Positions 8,241-17,074 are shown, counted from the first letter of the stretch. The stretch is 64,000 nucleotides of DNA from Enhygromyxa salina (GCF_002994635.1 NZ_PVNL01000192.1:1-64000), one strand, 5' to 3'. Notes: generated from the sequence alone by a model not told the origin. Numbers and translations: made by a program.

Positions 8241-10331
8241 TCAGCGACGACGACGACGGCGCAGCGCCAGGACCCCGAGCAGCATGAGCGCGCTGGCGAG
8301 CCGACCCTCGGGGTCTGGTCCGGTCGCGCAGCTGCAGCCGCGACCTTCGAGCACGGGCGCGTCGTCTCCGGTGCCGGTCCCGCTGCCGCCGTCGTCGGAC
8401 TCGCCCTCGCCCGCGAGCGTGTCCGCTTCACCGCCGTCGCCATCGCCGTCGCCATCACCATCGCCATCACCAGCTGGATCGCCGTCGCCGTCTCCGCTCG
8501 GATCCCCATCGCCGTCCCCGCTCGACTCCTCCTGCGGGACCGGGTCCGGCTCATTGGTCGTCAGGTTGGGGCCCAGACCGCACTCGTTGAGGGCACAGCA
8601 GGGATCGAAGGGGAGCTCGTCCATGATCGAGACCAGGGCAATCTCGAGGTCGACCTGGGTGGCGGCGAGCATGTGCGGCGCCGTACCCCCCGAGCCCCAG
8701 TCGGCGATGTCCTGCAGCTGCGCGAGCATGACTGGGTCATTCGCGTCGACGCCCAGGCCGATCACGCGAGTCGTGATGCCGTCGTTGGCCATCGCCTGCA
8801 GCGGGGTCTGGATCTGCGCGTCGGTAGACCATGCATCATGGCGGCCAGCGAGGATCACCACGTTGACGTAGCTGGTCTCCGCGGTGGTTGGAAACGGGGC
8901 CATCGGATCTTGGGCGGCCGCGTGATAGCTGGCCTGGTTGGCCGCGAGCAGCTCGAGCCCCAGGTGCAGGTACCTGCCCGAGCCCTGACACGCCTCGCCG
9001 TCTTCGCCCGCGCACTGCGGCATGTGGCTCTGGGTCGGGGTGTCGAAGCCGGGCGGGTCCTCCGTGCCGTCCTGGAAGGTCCAGGCGATCGGCGGGCCGC
9101 CCCACGGGTCATCACAGCCGGGCTGCTCGCACGAGGTCTGTGGGTCCAGCGCGAAGCGAAAATTATCGCGGGCGCAGGCGGCATACTGAACCAGGATCTT
9201 GGCCTCGTCCGGCTCGCCGAAGCTGGCGAGCCCGAGATGCGTGAGCTCCTCGAGCGGGACCATGTTGATCTCGTAGTCGAACAGCGAGAAATTTTCGTTC
9301 GCCAGCGCATCGCGGGCCTGATCCCAGCGCCCCTCGCCCAGCGCCGCCGGGGCAGCGTCGGGTCCCTCGCCGAGGTTCAGCATCTCCGAGGATCCGTCGA
9401 GCAAGAACATGACCCGAACTGGGCCGGCGACGCACGGCGGTGGCTCCCAGGAGTTGGCGATCGCCGAGACCACGGCACCCAGCGCCTCGCCGAGCTGGGC
9501 TGGCGCGCTCGCGTGGATCGCCTGCGTGGTCCCACCCGCGTCGGCGAGCTGGTCGGCGGCGGCCTCGGCCTGCGGATCGCCAGCGAGGGCGATCACGTAG
9601 GTGCGGATCGCTTGCTGATCAAACAGCGCCGCAGCGCTGATCGCCGGGTCTTGATCGGCCGGGATCAGCGGCGTCGACCCATCGACGCCAGTCCACGCGC
9701 TGTCGGTCAGCACGAGGTTGAGATACGCCCGCGCGGGCTCGAATTCATCGTTGGCGTGATCGGCCTTGGTCGCTGCGATCTCGACCGCGGTCGCGTCGAG
9801 GGCCCCCTTGGTCCACGTCCCGATCCCAAACTGGCTGCCCTGCATCGGCGCTGGCGTGGCCGCGAGCGCGTCGAGGATCGCCTGGCCGTTGCACTCGAGG
9901 TACGCGCCGTTGCCGTCATCCCAGGCCACATCGATCACCTGGCCGTCGACCAGCCCCGAGGTCTCGTCGGGGATCACCGTACCGGGGGCGTCGGGATCGG
10001 GATCGTGACCGAAGCGCAGCAACGCGAGGTGCGTGGTCTGGCTCAGGTAGGTGCCGGGCGCCGTGATGTCGGCGATCGCCACGACCGCGACCTCCCAGCG
10101 CGACAGCTGATTGAGCAGGTCCCACTCGAGGTTCATCGAGGTCGAGTAGTCGAGCAGCAGCATCACGTTGGGCTTGGCGATCGAGCACTCGCTCTCGGCC
10201 GGACACTCGTCCATGCCCCCCGCGCTGGCCGGCTGCTGGCGTGCGCTCAACGCAAACGCCAGCCCGACGCCAGTCAGCAGCCCGAGCTGCAGGGCAAGTC
10301 GCCTCCAGTTGTCTCCCACCAGCCTGCGCAC
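8241..10331 (-). CDS. Secreted double VWA-domain protein with MYXO-CTERM-like tail
   Basis: 696 residues. A signal/anchor helix (about 11-30) is followed by VWA domain 1 with an intact MIDAS start (MLLLDYSTS, D61-x-S63-x-S65). A second VWA-like domain from about residue 300 starts MFLLDGSSEM. A Gly-Asp repeat linker (DGDGDGDPSGD-type, about 610-650) precedes a tail of GCSC, a hydrophobic helix (ASALMLLGVLAL) and six arginines. That arrangement fits MYXO-CTERM sorting signals, which carry a Cys motif, a TM helix and a basic end and are processed by a myxosortase. It is probably displayed on the surface and binds divalent metal and a protein ligand. Pro/Asp repeat DNA in the linker may vary in length between strains. 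Confidence 0.85.
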   Translation of the reverse strand: MRRLVGDNWRRLALQLGLLTGVGLAFALSARQQPASAGGMDECPAESECSIAKPNVMLLLDYSTSMNLEWDLLNQLSRWEVAVVAIADITAPGTYLSQTTHLALLRFGHDPDPDAPGTVIPDETSGLVDGQVIDVAWDDGNGAYLECNGQAILDALAATPAPMQGSQFGIGTWTKGALDATAVEIAATKADHANDEFEPARAYLNLVLTDSAWTGVDGSTPLIPADQDPAISAAALFDQQAIRTYVIALAGDPQAEAAADQLADAGGTTQAIHASAPAQLGEALGAVVSAIANSWEPPPCVAGPVRVMFLLDGSSEMLNLGEGPDAAPAALGEGRWDQARDALANENFSLFDYEINMVPLEELTHLGLASFGEPDEAKILVQYAACARDNFRFALDPQTSCEQPGCDDPWGGPPIAWTFQDGTEDPPGFDTPTQSHMPQCAGEDGEACQGSGRYLHLGLELLAANQASYHAAAQDPMAPFPTTAETSYVNVVILAGRHDAWSTDAQIQTPLQAMANDGITTRVIGLGVDANDPVMLAQLQDIADWGSGGTAPHMLAATQVDLEIALVSIMDELPFDPCCALNECGLGPNLTTNEPDPVPQEESSGDGDGDPSGDGDGDPAGDGDGDGDGDGDGGEADTLAGEGESDDGGSGTGTGDDAPVLEGRGCSCATGPDPEGRLASALMLLGVLALRRRRRR

Positions 10332-10385
10332 TCAGCCACGCTAGCGAGCCCGGCCCGACCGTGTCCAGACCCAACGAGCTCGAGC

Positions 10386-12596
10386 TCAGAGGATCGGCAT
10401 CGTCGCGGGGGTCAAGTAAACCCGTGAAGGCACGCGGCCGAGCTGACCCCACACGTCGTCGCCCCAGCACGTCACTTCGCCGTCGCGGGTCCGGGCGCAG
10501 GCGTGCTGGCTGCCCGCCGCGAGCTCGACGACATCGCCCAGCTCGGGCACCGGCCGCCAGGTCGTGTCTTCGGCGTAGGGATCGTCGGCCCAACATCGCA
10601 CGATCGGCGACTTCGCTGGCGGCAGGCCGGAGATCAGCGCGCAGTGATGCTCGGCGCCCGCGACCAGCTGGGTGACCCGCTCGAGGCCCAGATCCTTGGC
10701 GTGCGAGGGCCGATAGTGGCTGGCCCTCGGCGTGCGTCCGTCCGCGCTCCACTCGGTCTCGGTCCGCCCGACCCAGCAGCTCACGTGACCCGAGCTCCGC
10801 AGCGCGCAGTCGTGATAGGTGGAGCTCGAGACCGTCACCGCGTCGCTGATGCCCGCGATCCGAACGAGCTCGCGCGGCGGCGGGGCGTGGCCATCCCACG
10901 AGTAGAGCTCCGCGAAGCAGCTGATCTGGCCGCCGCCGTGGACGACACAGCCTCGCATGTGGGCGCTCGAGATGGCGCGCGGCGCCTTGATCCGACGCTC
11001 GGTCTCCAGCTGGCTGAAGTCCTGGCCGCAGCGCAGCTCGGCGTTGCGACCGGTGCCGTTGATCGTGCACAGCGGAGGAGCTCCGGCCGCGAACGCGCTG
11101 ACGTTGGCGAATGACTTGCTCGGCGCGAAGTTGGCGAACAAGCTGCCGATGCCGCCCCAGTTGCCGCACTCGAGCGAGCCGCCCGACAACGAAAAGCACG
11201 CATTCCAGCCGGTGGTGAAGCTCAGGATCTCGCCCGAGCTGGGCAGCGTGATCAGGGCAGGGGTCGCGGCGGCGGCGATCCCGGTCTGCTCGAACGCGTC
11301 GCTGCCCCAGCAGCGCAGCGCGCCGGGCTTGTCGACGGCGCAGGTCGTGTGTCCGCTGGCGGCGATCGAGGTCGCGCGCAGATCGACGAGGGTGTGGGTG
11401 TGCTGGGACTCGCGGCCGAGCGCCTCACCACGGTCGAAGCCCCAGCACGCGATTTGGTCGTCGCGGGTCACCGCGCAGCTGAAGTTCTCGGCGACCGAGA
11501 TGTCGAGCACGCCCTCGAGTCCGGCGACGGGGGCCGCGGTCTCGCGGGTGGTCGCGCTGCCGTCACCGAGCTGGCCGTAGACGTTTCGACCCCAGCACAG
11601 CGCGCGCTCGTCGAGCGTGCGGGCGCAGGCGTGGGTCCGGGTGGTGCTGACCTCGGCCACGCCCGCGGCGCCCTCGAGCGGCTGCATGCCCAGGTCCTGG
11701 TCGCGCAAGACCGAGACGACATCTTGCGCGCTGCAGCCCAGCTTGGCGTCGCCACGCAGCACGCACAGGTTGTTCCAGCCCGTCAGCGCGATCCCGGTGG
11801 CGCCGGGGAACCGGCCGAGCTCGAGCAGGTCCGGCAGATCCTCGGCGTCGGGCGTGGCCTGTGGTGCCCGGTTCGGCGCGAGCTGGGCTGACTGCTGAAT
11901 GAACTGCAGCTCGTAGCGGTGCCAGTCTTTGATCGCCTGGCCCCAACACACGACGTCGCCCTGACGCGTGAGACCACACGCGAGGTTGTCGCTGACCGCC
12001 ATCGCCACCGCGTCGCCGAGCCGGGGACGCGGGACGCCGTAGTTCTCCGCGCTCCAGCACCACAGCTGCCCGTCGGCCAGGGCGGCACACGACTCGCTGT
12101 CGCTGATCTCCAGCTCGACGGCGTGGGTGATGCCCGGGACCTCGTACACGTGCTGCGAGCCCCAGCGCACCGAGCCCCAGCAGCGGACCCGACCGCCATC
12201 GACGATCGCGCAGGCCCGCGAGCTCGCGGTGGAGATCCGCCGGGCGCCGTGGATCAGCTCGAGGCGTGAGGCCGGACCCCACTTGCGCGCGCCGTGAGCC
12301 GCGGGCTCGGGCGGGGCTTGGCTCGGGAGCTCGCGCAGACCCATCTCGGCCGACGGGTCGCGGCCCCAGCAGACCACGGCTCCAGTCCGCTCGACCGCGC
12401 AGCCGAATTCCGACTCGACCGAAATGTCGATCCAGCGGGACTGGAGATTGGTCGTTGCTTCGGCCTTCGCCGTCTCGGGGGTGACGAGCGTGGGCGCCCG
12501 CCCCGAGGCTGAGGGGTCGAGCGTCGCTGAAGTTCGCGGGGAGCACGCGAGGGCCGCGCCAGCGAGCGCGAGCGCCAGAGGGACCCGGGTCGACAT
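10386..12596 (-). CDS. RCC1-repeat lipoprotein
   Basis: 736 residues from the ATG at 12596. The open frame extends further upstream but would overlap the divergent gene at 12703. The signal MSTRVPLALALAGAALAC puts lipidated Cys at 18. The body is a run of RCC1-like units that repeat a Cys-Ala...Gly-x-Val-x-Cys-Trp-Gly pattern: CAVERTGAVVCWG, CAIVDGGRVRCWG, CGLTRQGDVVCWG, CARTLDERALCWG, CAVDKPGALRCWG and CARTRDGEVTCWG, with GQLGDGSATTRETAAPV near the middle. The paired Cys in each blade suggests disulfides outside the cytoplasm. This class of extracellular RCC1 propeller is abundant in myxobacteria; its ligand is unknown. Two DISV peptides lie over DNA motifs that match the palindrome family of the neighbouring gene. 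Confidence 0.85.
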   Translation of the reverse strand: MSTRVPLALALAGAALACSPRTSATLDPSASGRAPTLVTPETAKAEATTNLQSRWIDISVESEFGCAVERTGAVVCWGRDPSAEMGLRELPSQAPPEPAAHGARKWGPASRLELIHGARRISTASSRACAIVDGGRVRCWGSVRWGSQHVYEVPGITHAVELEISDSESCAALADGQLWCWSAENYGVPRPRLGDAVAMAVSDNLACGLTRQGDVVCWGQAIKDWHRYELQFIQQSAQLAPNRAPQATPDAEDLPDLLELGRFPGATGIALTGWNNLCVLRGDAKLGCSAQDVVSVLRDQDLGMQPLEGAAGVAEVSTTRTHACARTLDERALCWGRNVYGQLGDGSATTRETAAPVAGLEGVLDISVAENFSCAVTRDDQIACWGFDRGEALGRESQHTHTLVDLRATSIAASGHTTCAVDKPGALRCWGSDAFEQTGIAAAATPALITLPSSGEILSFTTGWNACFSLSGGSLECGNWGGIGSLFANFAPSKSFANVSAFAAGAPPLCTINGTGRNAELRCGQDFSQLETERRIKAPRAISSAHMRGCVVHGGGQISCFAELYSWDGHAPPPRELVRIAGISDAVTVSSSTYHDCALRSSGHVSCWVGRTETEWSADGRTPRASHYRPSHAKDLGLERVTQLVAGAEHHCALISGLPPAKSPIVRCWADDPYAEDTTWRPVPELGDVVELAAGSQHACARTRDGEVTCWGDDVWGQLGRVPSRVYLTPATMPIL

Positions 12597-13286
12597 CAGC
12601 CCGATGCTATCGCGGGCGGCCCCGGGACGGGCGAGCACGGTCCGGCGGTGACCAATCACCGAAATATCGCTGGAGCTGCCCGAGGGCGCTAACGTAGATC
12701 CCATGGTTGAACCGGCGGAGCTGCTCAACGATATTTCGGTGTCATTCGCGGCGAGCTGCAACCTGCGTACCCTCGCTCCGAGGTTGAGTGTGGGGTTGGC
12801 GCGGCAGCTCCCGCTCGTCGAGGTGGAGGTGGTGACGCTCGATCGGGACGGAGCATCGGTCCGCGTCGGGGCCCACGCGCCGGGCGTGACCCGACCGTGG
12901 ATCGGCCGGCGATCAGCTCGATTCCTGCGCTCGAGGTGGGTGCCGCGGGCGACCTGGTGCGACGAGCTCGAGCCCGCCCGGGTCGCGTTTGCGCCCGTCG
13001 CCGCCCGCTTGGCGATCCCCGCAGGGCGACACGGGTTGCTCTCGCTCGCGTTCGAGACCGATATTTCGGTGAGTCTAGACCGGCCGAGCATCACCGAAAT
13101 ATTGGTGGATGCTCTGTCCGGCCACTGTCGTCGGCTCGGGCATCTCGACGCGGCCGCCCGTCGCTGTCGAGTAGCTCACCGAAATACCAGTGAGCTACCC
13201 GAGCAGCAGATCGAGCAGCAGATCGACCAGATCACCGAAATACCAGTGGAGGTGACCGAAAATCCTGACACCGAGATATCGGTGAA
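12415..13286. repeat. Cluster of degenerate palindromes CACCGA-N4-TCGGTG
   Basis: At least eight related sites lie in less than 900 bases. They start near 12415 (in the RCC1 gene), 12656 (intergenic), 12727, 13056, 13090, 13172, 13231 and 13269 (all in the Fis-type gene), with a poorer one at 13252. The clearest are GACCGATATTTCGGTGAG (13056-13073), CACCGAGATATCGGTG (13269-13284) and TAGCTCAC-N10-GTGAGCTA (13172-13197). Inside the gene they are read in both orientations and more than one frame (DISVS, TEILVD, HRNTSE, TEIPVE, TEISVN). The similarity is therefore at DNA level and is not a peptide repeat. They may be operator sites, a binding array or a small mobile palindrome. Confidence 0.7.
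12656..12673. promoter_or_regulatory. Candidate operator between divergent RCC1 and Fis-type genes
   Basis: TCACCGAAATATCGCTGG is one copy of the palindrome family. It sits 60 bases from the RCC1 lipoprotein start and 30 bases from the regulator start. Its position between divergent genes, one of which encodes a DNA-binding protein, suggests autoregulation. The -10/-35 elements cannot be assigned with confidence. Confidence 0.45.
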
Positions 13287-13455
13287 CACCGTAGAGGTCG
13301 CCATGCGCCAGTGCATATCGCGCGCACTTCACGCCTCGAGCGGACGCATCTACGGTGACGCAGGCGCCGCGAGGCTGCTCGGACTCAAGCCGAGCACCCT
13401 GCAGAGCAAGATGCGCAAGCTAGGCGTGGACCGCCGCGACTTCGTGGGTGCCTAG
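12703..13455 (+). CDS. Fis-type (HTH_8) DNA-binding regulator without AAA domain
   Basis: 250 residues from the ATG at 12703. The last about 50 residues (AMRQCISRALHASSGRIYG, then GAARLLGLKPSTLQSKMRKL) are the Fis-family helix-turn-helix that normally ends sigma-54 activators, which bind inverted repeats as dimers. The central AAA+ ATPase domain is absent. The N-terminal about 150 residues do not match a receiver, PAS or GAF pattern I recognise, though they look globular. The segment 150-200 is Glu/Gln-rich and is largely encoded by palindrome copies. The gene is divergent from the RCC1 lipoprotein, and its 3' end overlaps the end of glpD by 36 bases. It may act as a repressor or architectural protein on its own repeats. 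Confidence 0.75.
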   Translation: MVEPAELLNDISVSFAASCNLRTLAPRLSVGLARQLPLVEVEVVTLDRDGASVRVGAHAPGVTRPWIGRRSARFLRSRWVPRATWCDELEPARVAFAPVAARLAIPAGRHGLLSLAFETDISVSLDRPSITEILVDALSGHCRRLGHLDAAARRCRVAHRNTSELPEQQIEQQIDQITEIPVEVTENPDTEISVNTVEVAMRQCISRALHASSGRIYGDAGAARLLGLKPSTLQSKMRKLGVDRRDFVGA

Positions 13456-15066
13456 GCCAAACCCAAGGTCGTCGTCGAGCCGCCCGTGCACGTGCTCGAT
13501 CTCCGCCTGACGGCGCGCGGGGTCCCAGCCCAGGACCTCGGCCATCAGGTCGGCCAGCGGCTCGATCGCCGCCCGCGGCTCGAGCCCATAGAGCGGCAGC
13601 CGGGTGCGGCGGTACAGGAGATCCTCCAGCTTGGCCGCGCCCTCTTGCTCGACCGCCCAGCGGACCTCACCCACCACACACCGCGAGCCCGCGTGGATCG
13701 GGGTGTTTCCGAGGGCCAGGACTTGCTCCGCCTCGGTCCCAAACAGGCGGGCGAGCCGGGCCGCGGTCGGCCGGTCGAGATCGTGGGCGGTCGCGAGCTT
13801 GGTGGCCAGGGCCCCGAGATCACCGTCGAAGTCACCACCAGGCAGCGGGGGCTCCTCGCTCGGCTCGGGCAACGCCTGCCCGAGCCGCTCGGCCACCGAG
13901 TCGAGCACCCGGCGGGCCATGCCGCGGTAGCCGGTCAGCTTGCCACCCGCGACCGACAGGACCCCGAGCGGGCCGAGCAGCAGCTCGTCGCGCCGTGACA
14001 GCTCCGCCGGGTTCTTCTGGGTGGGGTCGGCGATCAGCGGCCGGAGCCCCGCCCACGCGCCCACGACATCGCTCGGGCCCAGCGGGCCGCACGTGAAGTA
14101 GCGCGGGAGCGGCTCGAGCAGATAGTCGACGTCCTCAGGCTCGATCCGGGGCCAGACCTCTGCGCCGCGCTCGTAGGTGGTGTCGGTCGTGCCGACATAC
14201 ACGACATCGCCGCGGCGGATCGCAAAGATGCGTCGCTTGTCCGGAGTGTCGAGCACCAAGAGGTTGCGGACCGGCAGCTTGGTAGCCGGGATCGAGATGT
14301 GGATGCCCTTGCTCAGGTGCAGCAGCGGCGCGGCCTCGGGGTTCTCGAGCGACAAGATCGACTCGACCCAGGGTCCCGCGGCGTTGACGATCACGCGGCC
14401 GCGGACGCTGAAGTCCTGACCGCTGAGCTCGCAGCGGGCCTCGACGCCGATCGCCCGGTCGCCGCTGCGGATCAGGCCCACGACGCGCGCATGGTTGAGC
14501 AGCGTGGCCCCGGCGGCTGCAGCCGAGCGCAGGTTGGCGAGCACCAGGCGGGCGTCGTCGGTCAGGTACTCACGGTACGCGAGCGCGTGCGGGTGCAGCT
14601 TGCGATCGAGCACCGGCTCTTTCTCGGCCAGCGTCGAGCCCGTCCAGGCCCGGTGGCTGTCCTTGCGATCGACCGCGCCGAGCCGCTCGTAGGTGGTGAC
14701 CGCGAGCCGCAAGCTGTAGAGCTTGGTCCGGCCCGACATCGGCATCACCATCCAGCGTGGTTCACACAGGTGTGGCGCGGCCCGATAGATCTCTTTGCGC
14801 TCCAGCGCGGTCTTGCGGACCAGGTTGATCTCGCCCCGCTCGAGGTAGCGCAGGCCACCGTGGATGAGCTTGGACGAGCGACTCGAGGTGCCCGACGCGA
14901 AGTCGGCGGCCTCGAGCAGCGCGACGCTCAGACCCCGGCGCGCGGCGTCGCGGGCGATACCGGCACCGGTGATGCCGCCGCCGATCACGATGAGATCGTA
15001 GCTGTCACGAGCGAGGGCCTGCAGCGCAGCGCTTCGCGCGAGCGTGGAGATGGTGGCGGTGCTCAT
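13420..15066 (-). CDS. glpD: FAD-dependent glycerol-3-phosphate dehydrogenase
   Basis: Oxidises glycerol 3-phosphate to dihydroxyacetone phosphate at the inner face of the membrane, feeding electrons to quinone. 548 residues is the usual size. The N-terminal dinucleotide fold is clear (YDLIVIGGGITGAGIARDAA, about 23-42), followed by the GlpD signature SSRSSKLIHGGLRYLE (about 61-76). Downstream are NAAGPWVESI and GVLSVAGGKLTGYRGMA, the conserved C-terminal part of the FAD domain. The remaining about 130 residues are the GlpD cap domain. No glpF/glpK neighbours are present; the aminotransferase upstream is on the same strand 15 bases away, so they may share a transcript. Confidence 0.93.
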   Translation of the reverse strand: MSTATISTLARSAALQALARDSYDLIVIGGGITGAGIARDAARRGLSVALLEAADFASGTSSRSSKLIHGGLRYLERGEINLVRKTALERKEIYRAAPHLCEPRWMVMPMSGRTKLYSLRLAVTTYERLGAVDRKDSHRAWTGSTLAEKEPVLDRKLHPHALAYREYLTDDARLVLANLRSAAAAGATLLNHARVVGLIRSGDRAIGVEARCELSGQDFSVRGRVIVNAAGPWVESILSLENPEAAPLLHLSKGIHISIPATKLPVRNLLVLDTPDKRRIFAIRRGDVVYVGTTDTTYERGAEVWPRIEPEDVDYLLEPLPRYFTCGPLGPSDVVGAWAGLRPLIADPTQKNPAELSRRDELLLGPLGVLSVAGGKLTGYRGMARRVLDSVAERLGQALPEPSEEPPLPGGDFDGDLGALATKLATAHDLDRPTAARLARLFGTEAEQVLALGNTPIHAGSRCVVGEVRWAVEQEGAAKLEDLLYRRTRLPLYGLEPRAAIEPLADLMAEVLGWDPARRQAEIEHVHGRLDDDLGFGLGTHEVAAVHA

Positions 15067-15081
15067 CGGCCTCGCTGTGCC

Positions 15082-16257
15082 TCACCGGGAGGGCGCGGAC
15101 GTGGGGCGGGGGAGGCCCGCATGAGCTGAGTACCCGAGGACATCGGCGATCTGTGCGAGCAAGAATTCGTTCTCGGCCGGCAGCCCCAGCGTGAGCCGGA
15201 AGTAGGCGTCGTAGGACTGGCCGTTGGCTGGCGCGAACACCTTGATGGCGACCCCGCGCTGGCGGAGCTTGGTCTGGAGTTCGGCGCCGCGTCGCCCGTC
15301 GGTGAACCGACCCAGTACAAAGTTGGCCTGGGACGGAAAGGTCTGCAACCCCGGGATCCGCGACAATCCAGCGTAGATCTGGTCGCGGCCCAGCCGGGCT
15401 TGCTCGCGGATGAAGGGCAGGTGCTCCGCGTCCTCGAGTGCCGCGACCCCCAGCCCTTCTTGCAGCGTCCCGAGCCGGTAGTCGGTCAGCTGTCGCTCGA
15501 GCTCGGTGACGAAGCTGGGCTTGGCCAGCAGGTAGCCGATGCGCACGGCCGCGAGCCCATAGGCGAACGAGAAGGTCCGGCTGACCAACAAGTTGGGGTA
15601 GCGCGCGACCAGGTTGCCCAGGTACTCGTGGGTGCTGGGATCGACGTACTGCACGTACGCCTCGTCGATCCAAAACCGGGCCTCGGGAAACCGCTCGAGC
15701 AGCGGGATCAGCTCCGGGCGCTGGATCAGCAGGTTGCCCGTCGGGTTGTTGGGGTTGACGATGTAGACCAGGCCCGGGCCACGCTCGAGGCGGCGCTCGA
15801 GGCGAGCGACGTCGAAGCGAAAGTCGTCGCCCGGATCGAGCGCGAGCATGTCGACGTGCATCCCGCCTTCGGCCGCCTTCTTGGGCACCTTCGAGTAGGT
15901 GAAGCGGGGCGTGATGATCGGGAAGCCGTCGCGCTTGACCACGTGGCGGAGCACCCGCCGCGGTGAGTCGAGCACCCGTTGCTTGAGCAGATAGGGGATC
16001 GCCAGCTTGAGGATCGGCCCGGTGCCGTTGTGCAAGAACACGTGCTCGGGGCCGACCTGATCGGCGGCCGCGATCGCCTCTCGCAGCGGCGCGTTGTCGG
16101 GTGACGAGTAGTTGCGAAAATCGGTGCGCTCGGTGTAGCGGCGCATCAGATCGATGCACCCTTGCGGCGCATAGGTCCCATCGTTGAGCCCCAGGTTCAG
16201 GGGCAGGGTCACACCGACTGGCGCGGGCGCACGGTCTTGGATCGGGCTGAACATCAT
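15082..16257 (-). CDS. HisC-like class I/II aminotransferase homologue lacking the PLP lysine
   Basis: 391 residues with the fold-type I aminotransferase layout of histidinol-phosphate aminotransferases. It has HNGTGPILKLAIPYLL (about 76-91), NPNNPTG at 168-174, the Asp-containing FWIDEAYVQYVD (195-206), the phosphate-binding RTFS...GLAAVRIGY (227-242), and QANFVLGRF near the C-terminus. Known members read SKAFGLAG or SKAYGLAG, where Lys forms the Schiff base. Here the residues are S230-F231-A-Y-G-L-A, so the lysine is phenylalanine, confirmed in the nucleotide sequence near 15565. The protein is otherwise complete. It may be catalytically dead, use PLP differently, or be regulatory. It is transcribed with glpD downstream. 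Confidence 0.85.
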   Translation of the reverse strand: MMFSPIQDRAPAPVGVTLPLNLGLNDGTYAPQGCIDLMRRYTERTDFRNYSSPDNAPLREAIAAADQVGPEHVFLHNGTGPILKLAIPYLLKQRVLDSPRRVLRHVVKRDGFPIITPRFTYSKVPKKAAEGGMHVDMLALDPGDDFRFDVARLERRLERGPGLVYIVNPNNPTGNLLIQRPELIPLLERFPEARFWIDEAYVQYVDPSTHEYLGNLVARYPNLLVSRTFSFAYGLAAVRIGYLLAKPSFVTELERQLTDYRLGTLQEGLGVAALEDAEHLPFIREQARLGRDQIYAGLSRIPGLQTFPSQANFVLGRFTDGRRGAELQTKLRQRGVAIKVFAPANGQSYDAYFRLTLGLPAENEFLLAQIADVLGYSAHAGLPRPTSAPSR

Positions 16258-16480
16258 GGGTCTGACGCAGGCATGAAAGCACTTTGACGGCCCGCGCTAA
16301 ACCGCCCCGCCGCCGCGCCCAGCGATGACGCGCAGGCGCCCCGTGGCGGGGTGGGAACGATGGATGTGAACACGTGGCCGCACACACCCGGCAAGCGCTC
16401 ACACACTCGCGGCAGCTCGGTGAAACGCATTCACCCCCCATGCGCCAGCAGCGGGCTGTTGTCAGCTCGGGGGCTGTTAT
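16258..16480. other. Intergenic region upstream of the aminotransferase
   Basis: About 220 bases without a convincing gene. It holds the promoter side of the minus-strand aminotransferase gene and, at 16451-16471, a partial copy of the hairpin repeat that starts properly at 16481. No confident -10/-35 or terminator could be chosen. Confidence 0.4.
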
Positions 16481-16619
16481 CAGCTCGGGTCAGGCTTCTG
16501 ACCCGCTTGCATGCGCCCTTCGTGGACTGGCTCCACCGTGGGCAGCGGGCTGTCGTCAGCTCGGGTCAGGCCTCTGACTCGCTTGCATGCGCCATTCGTG
16601 AACTGGTTCACCGTTAGCC
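16481..16619. repeat. Two tandem copies (76-bp period) of a dispersed hairpin element
   Basis: Copy 1 spans 16481-16556 and copy 2 spans 16557-16619. Both begin CAGCTCGGGTCAGG and share GCTTGCATGCGCC and TTCGTG-AACTGG-type blocks. Copy 1 carries a perfect hairpin, CGGGTCAG, loop GCTT, CTGACCCG (16486-16505). Copy 2 has the same stem with one G-T pair, which would be a G-U wobble in RNA. A third copy lies at 47804-47870 with both sides of the stem changed together. The copies overlap the stop of the small gene at 16614. Confidence 0.75.
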
Positions 16620-16892
16620 GACTTGTGTAGTGCGAGCTTCGATCGGGGTCGCGGCCGCCATGCGTCGGAGATCCTCGACGTCTGCGGTGCTGAGCACTTG
16701 CGCGGCCGGGGCCAGCGAGCGCTGGTCGTGGGCCGCGGAGCCGAGCGACGCGACCGTCAGCAGCGCGCCAGGGACCACCGCGGCGAGCAGCGGCGCCTGC
16801 AGGATCAAGAGCAGCGGGATCATCAAGAGCGCGAGCAAGCTGAGCTTCAATCGGCGCTGCGGGTGTCGTGATTGTCGAGGTGTGTGATGCAT
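16614..16892 (-). CDS. Small membrane/exported protein of unknown function
   Basis: 92 residues. A basic N-terminus (MHHTPRQSRHPQRRLK) is followed by a long hydrophobic stretch (LSLLALLMIPLLLILQAPLLAAVVPGALLTV, residues 17-47). The hydrophilic C-terminal half includes STADVEDLRRMAAATPIEAR. This could be one long or two short TM helices, or an uncleaved signal anchor. It is divergent from the gene at 17075 with about 180 bases between. I do not recognise the family. Only its hydrophobic pattern and codon use support it, so confidence is modest. Confidence 0.5.
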   Translation of the reverse strand: MHHTPRQSRHPQRRLKLSLLALLMIPLLLILQAPLLAAVVPGALLTVASLGSAAHDQRSLAPAAQVLSTADVEDLRRMAAATPIEARTTQVG

Positions 16893-17074
16893 GGCGACGG
16901 CCGGCGAAAGCTGTGTTCGTAGCTGCGCCGGTCAAGTTGCAAACACCAGTGCAAACGCTGTTGGGTGGCGAGCAGAGTGTCCGCTGGCTGATCGAGTTGC
17001 AGGCTCGCAGGCGTTCGACACGCCGCGAAATGCATGTAGATCTGATGAGGACCCTTACCGTTTGGTGTGTTGCC

